From: DATJMJ01 sp035503975
Lineage (GTDB): Bacteria; Actinomycetota; Acidimicrobiia; Acidimicrobiales; Palsa-688
Reading direction: 5' to 3'
Length of the DNA stretch: 5,728 nt
Assembly: GCA_035503975.1 (NCBI GenBank)
Contig: DATJST010000302.1
Location: 1 to 5,728 of the forward strand
The notes under the pieces are model-generated. The model searched no databases, was not told where the DNA came from, and was given only the letters and a program-made list of their open reading frames with translations. The translations under genes were made by a program, and so were the position numbers. This document shows, piece after piece, positions 5,710 through 5,728 of the stretch (its first letter is position 1; each line of letters starts with the position of its first letter).

Positions 5710-5728
5710 ATGAGGCCAGAGCACCGTT
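5710..5728 (+). CDS. 5' end of a divergent gene, possibly the local transcriptional regulator (truncated by window edge)
   Basis: An ATG at 5710 follows GGAGG (5702-5706) by three bases, with a -10-like box and palindromic operator upstream. Only MRPEHR can be read, so no family can be assigned from the protein. By position, a regulator (for example TetR-like) that binds the palindrome and controls itself and the hydrolase is the most common arrangement. That is inference from context only. Confidence 0.42.

Overview
The window is GC-rich with strongly G/C-biased third codon positions. The protein types (a class A-like Hsp20, a CHASE-GGDEF-EAL cyclic-di-GMP protein, an MBL-fold hydrolase with a divergent gene and palindromic operator) suggest a high-GC Gram-positive chromosome, most likely Actinomycetota. 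This is an inference from style and remembered family resemblance. There is no rRNA or tRNA gene, CRISPR array or recognisable insertion sequence.

Layout. The left edge holds the 3' end of a small heat-shock protein gene (+ strand, to 250). A 180-residue all-helical protein of unknown function follows (389-931, +). Converging on it from the other strand is a broken gene (about 1629 down to 1002, -). Its coding signal moves between reading frames three times, each time beside a short homopolymer. It resembles no family I can name. Its 5' end carries a 12-bp tandem triplication and a perfect hairpin that overlaps its candidate ribosome binding site and start codon. A roughly 270-bp divergent intergenic stretch separates it from the main gene of the window (1922-4321, +). 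That gene encodes a membrane cyclic-di-GMP protein with an outside CHASE sensor, a GGDEF domain with intact active site and I-site, and an EAL domain with its usual catalytic residues.

The next 240 bp carry two hairpins that could end or attenuate transcription. A 64-residue basic small protein (4565-4759, +) follows. It converges, with only 16 bp between stop codons, on a 275-residue MBL-fold metallo-hydrolase (5603-4776, -). The hydrolase is divergent from a gene that begins at the right edge (5710, +). The space between them contains a perfect 16-bp palindrome next to a -10-like box, the usual arrangement for an enzyme and its local repressor.

The window looks like a set of small independent transcription units, not one operon, and I find no convincing multi-gene novel system. 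The items most worth a second look are the frame-broken gene with its unusual 5' hairpin and repeat, the palindromic operator of the hydrolase, and the sensor half of the cyclic-di-GMP protein.
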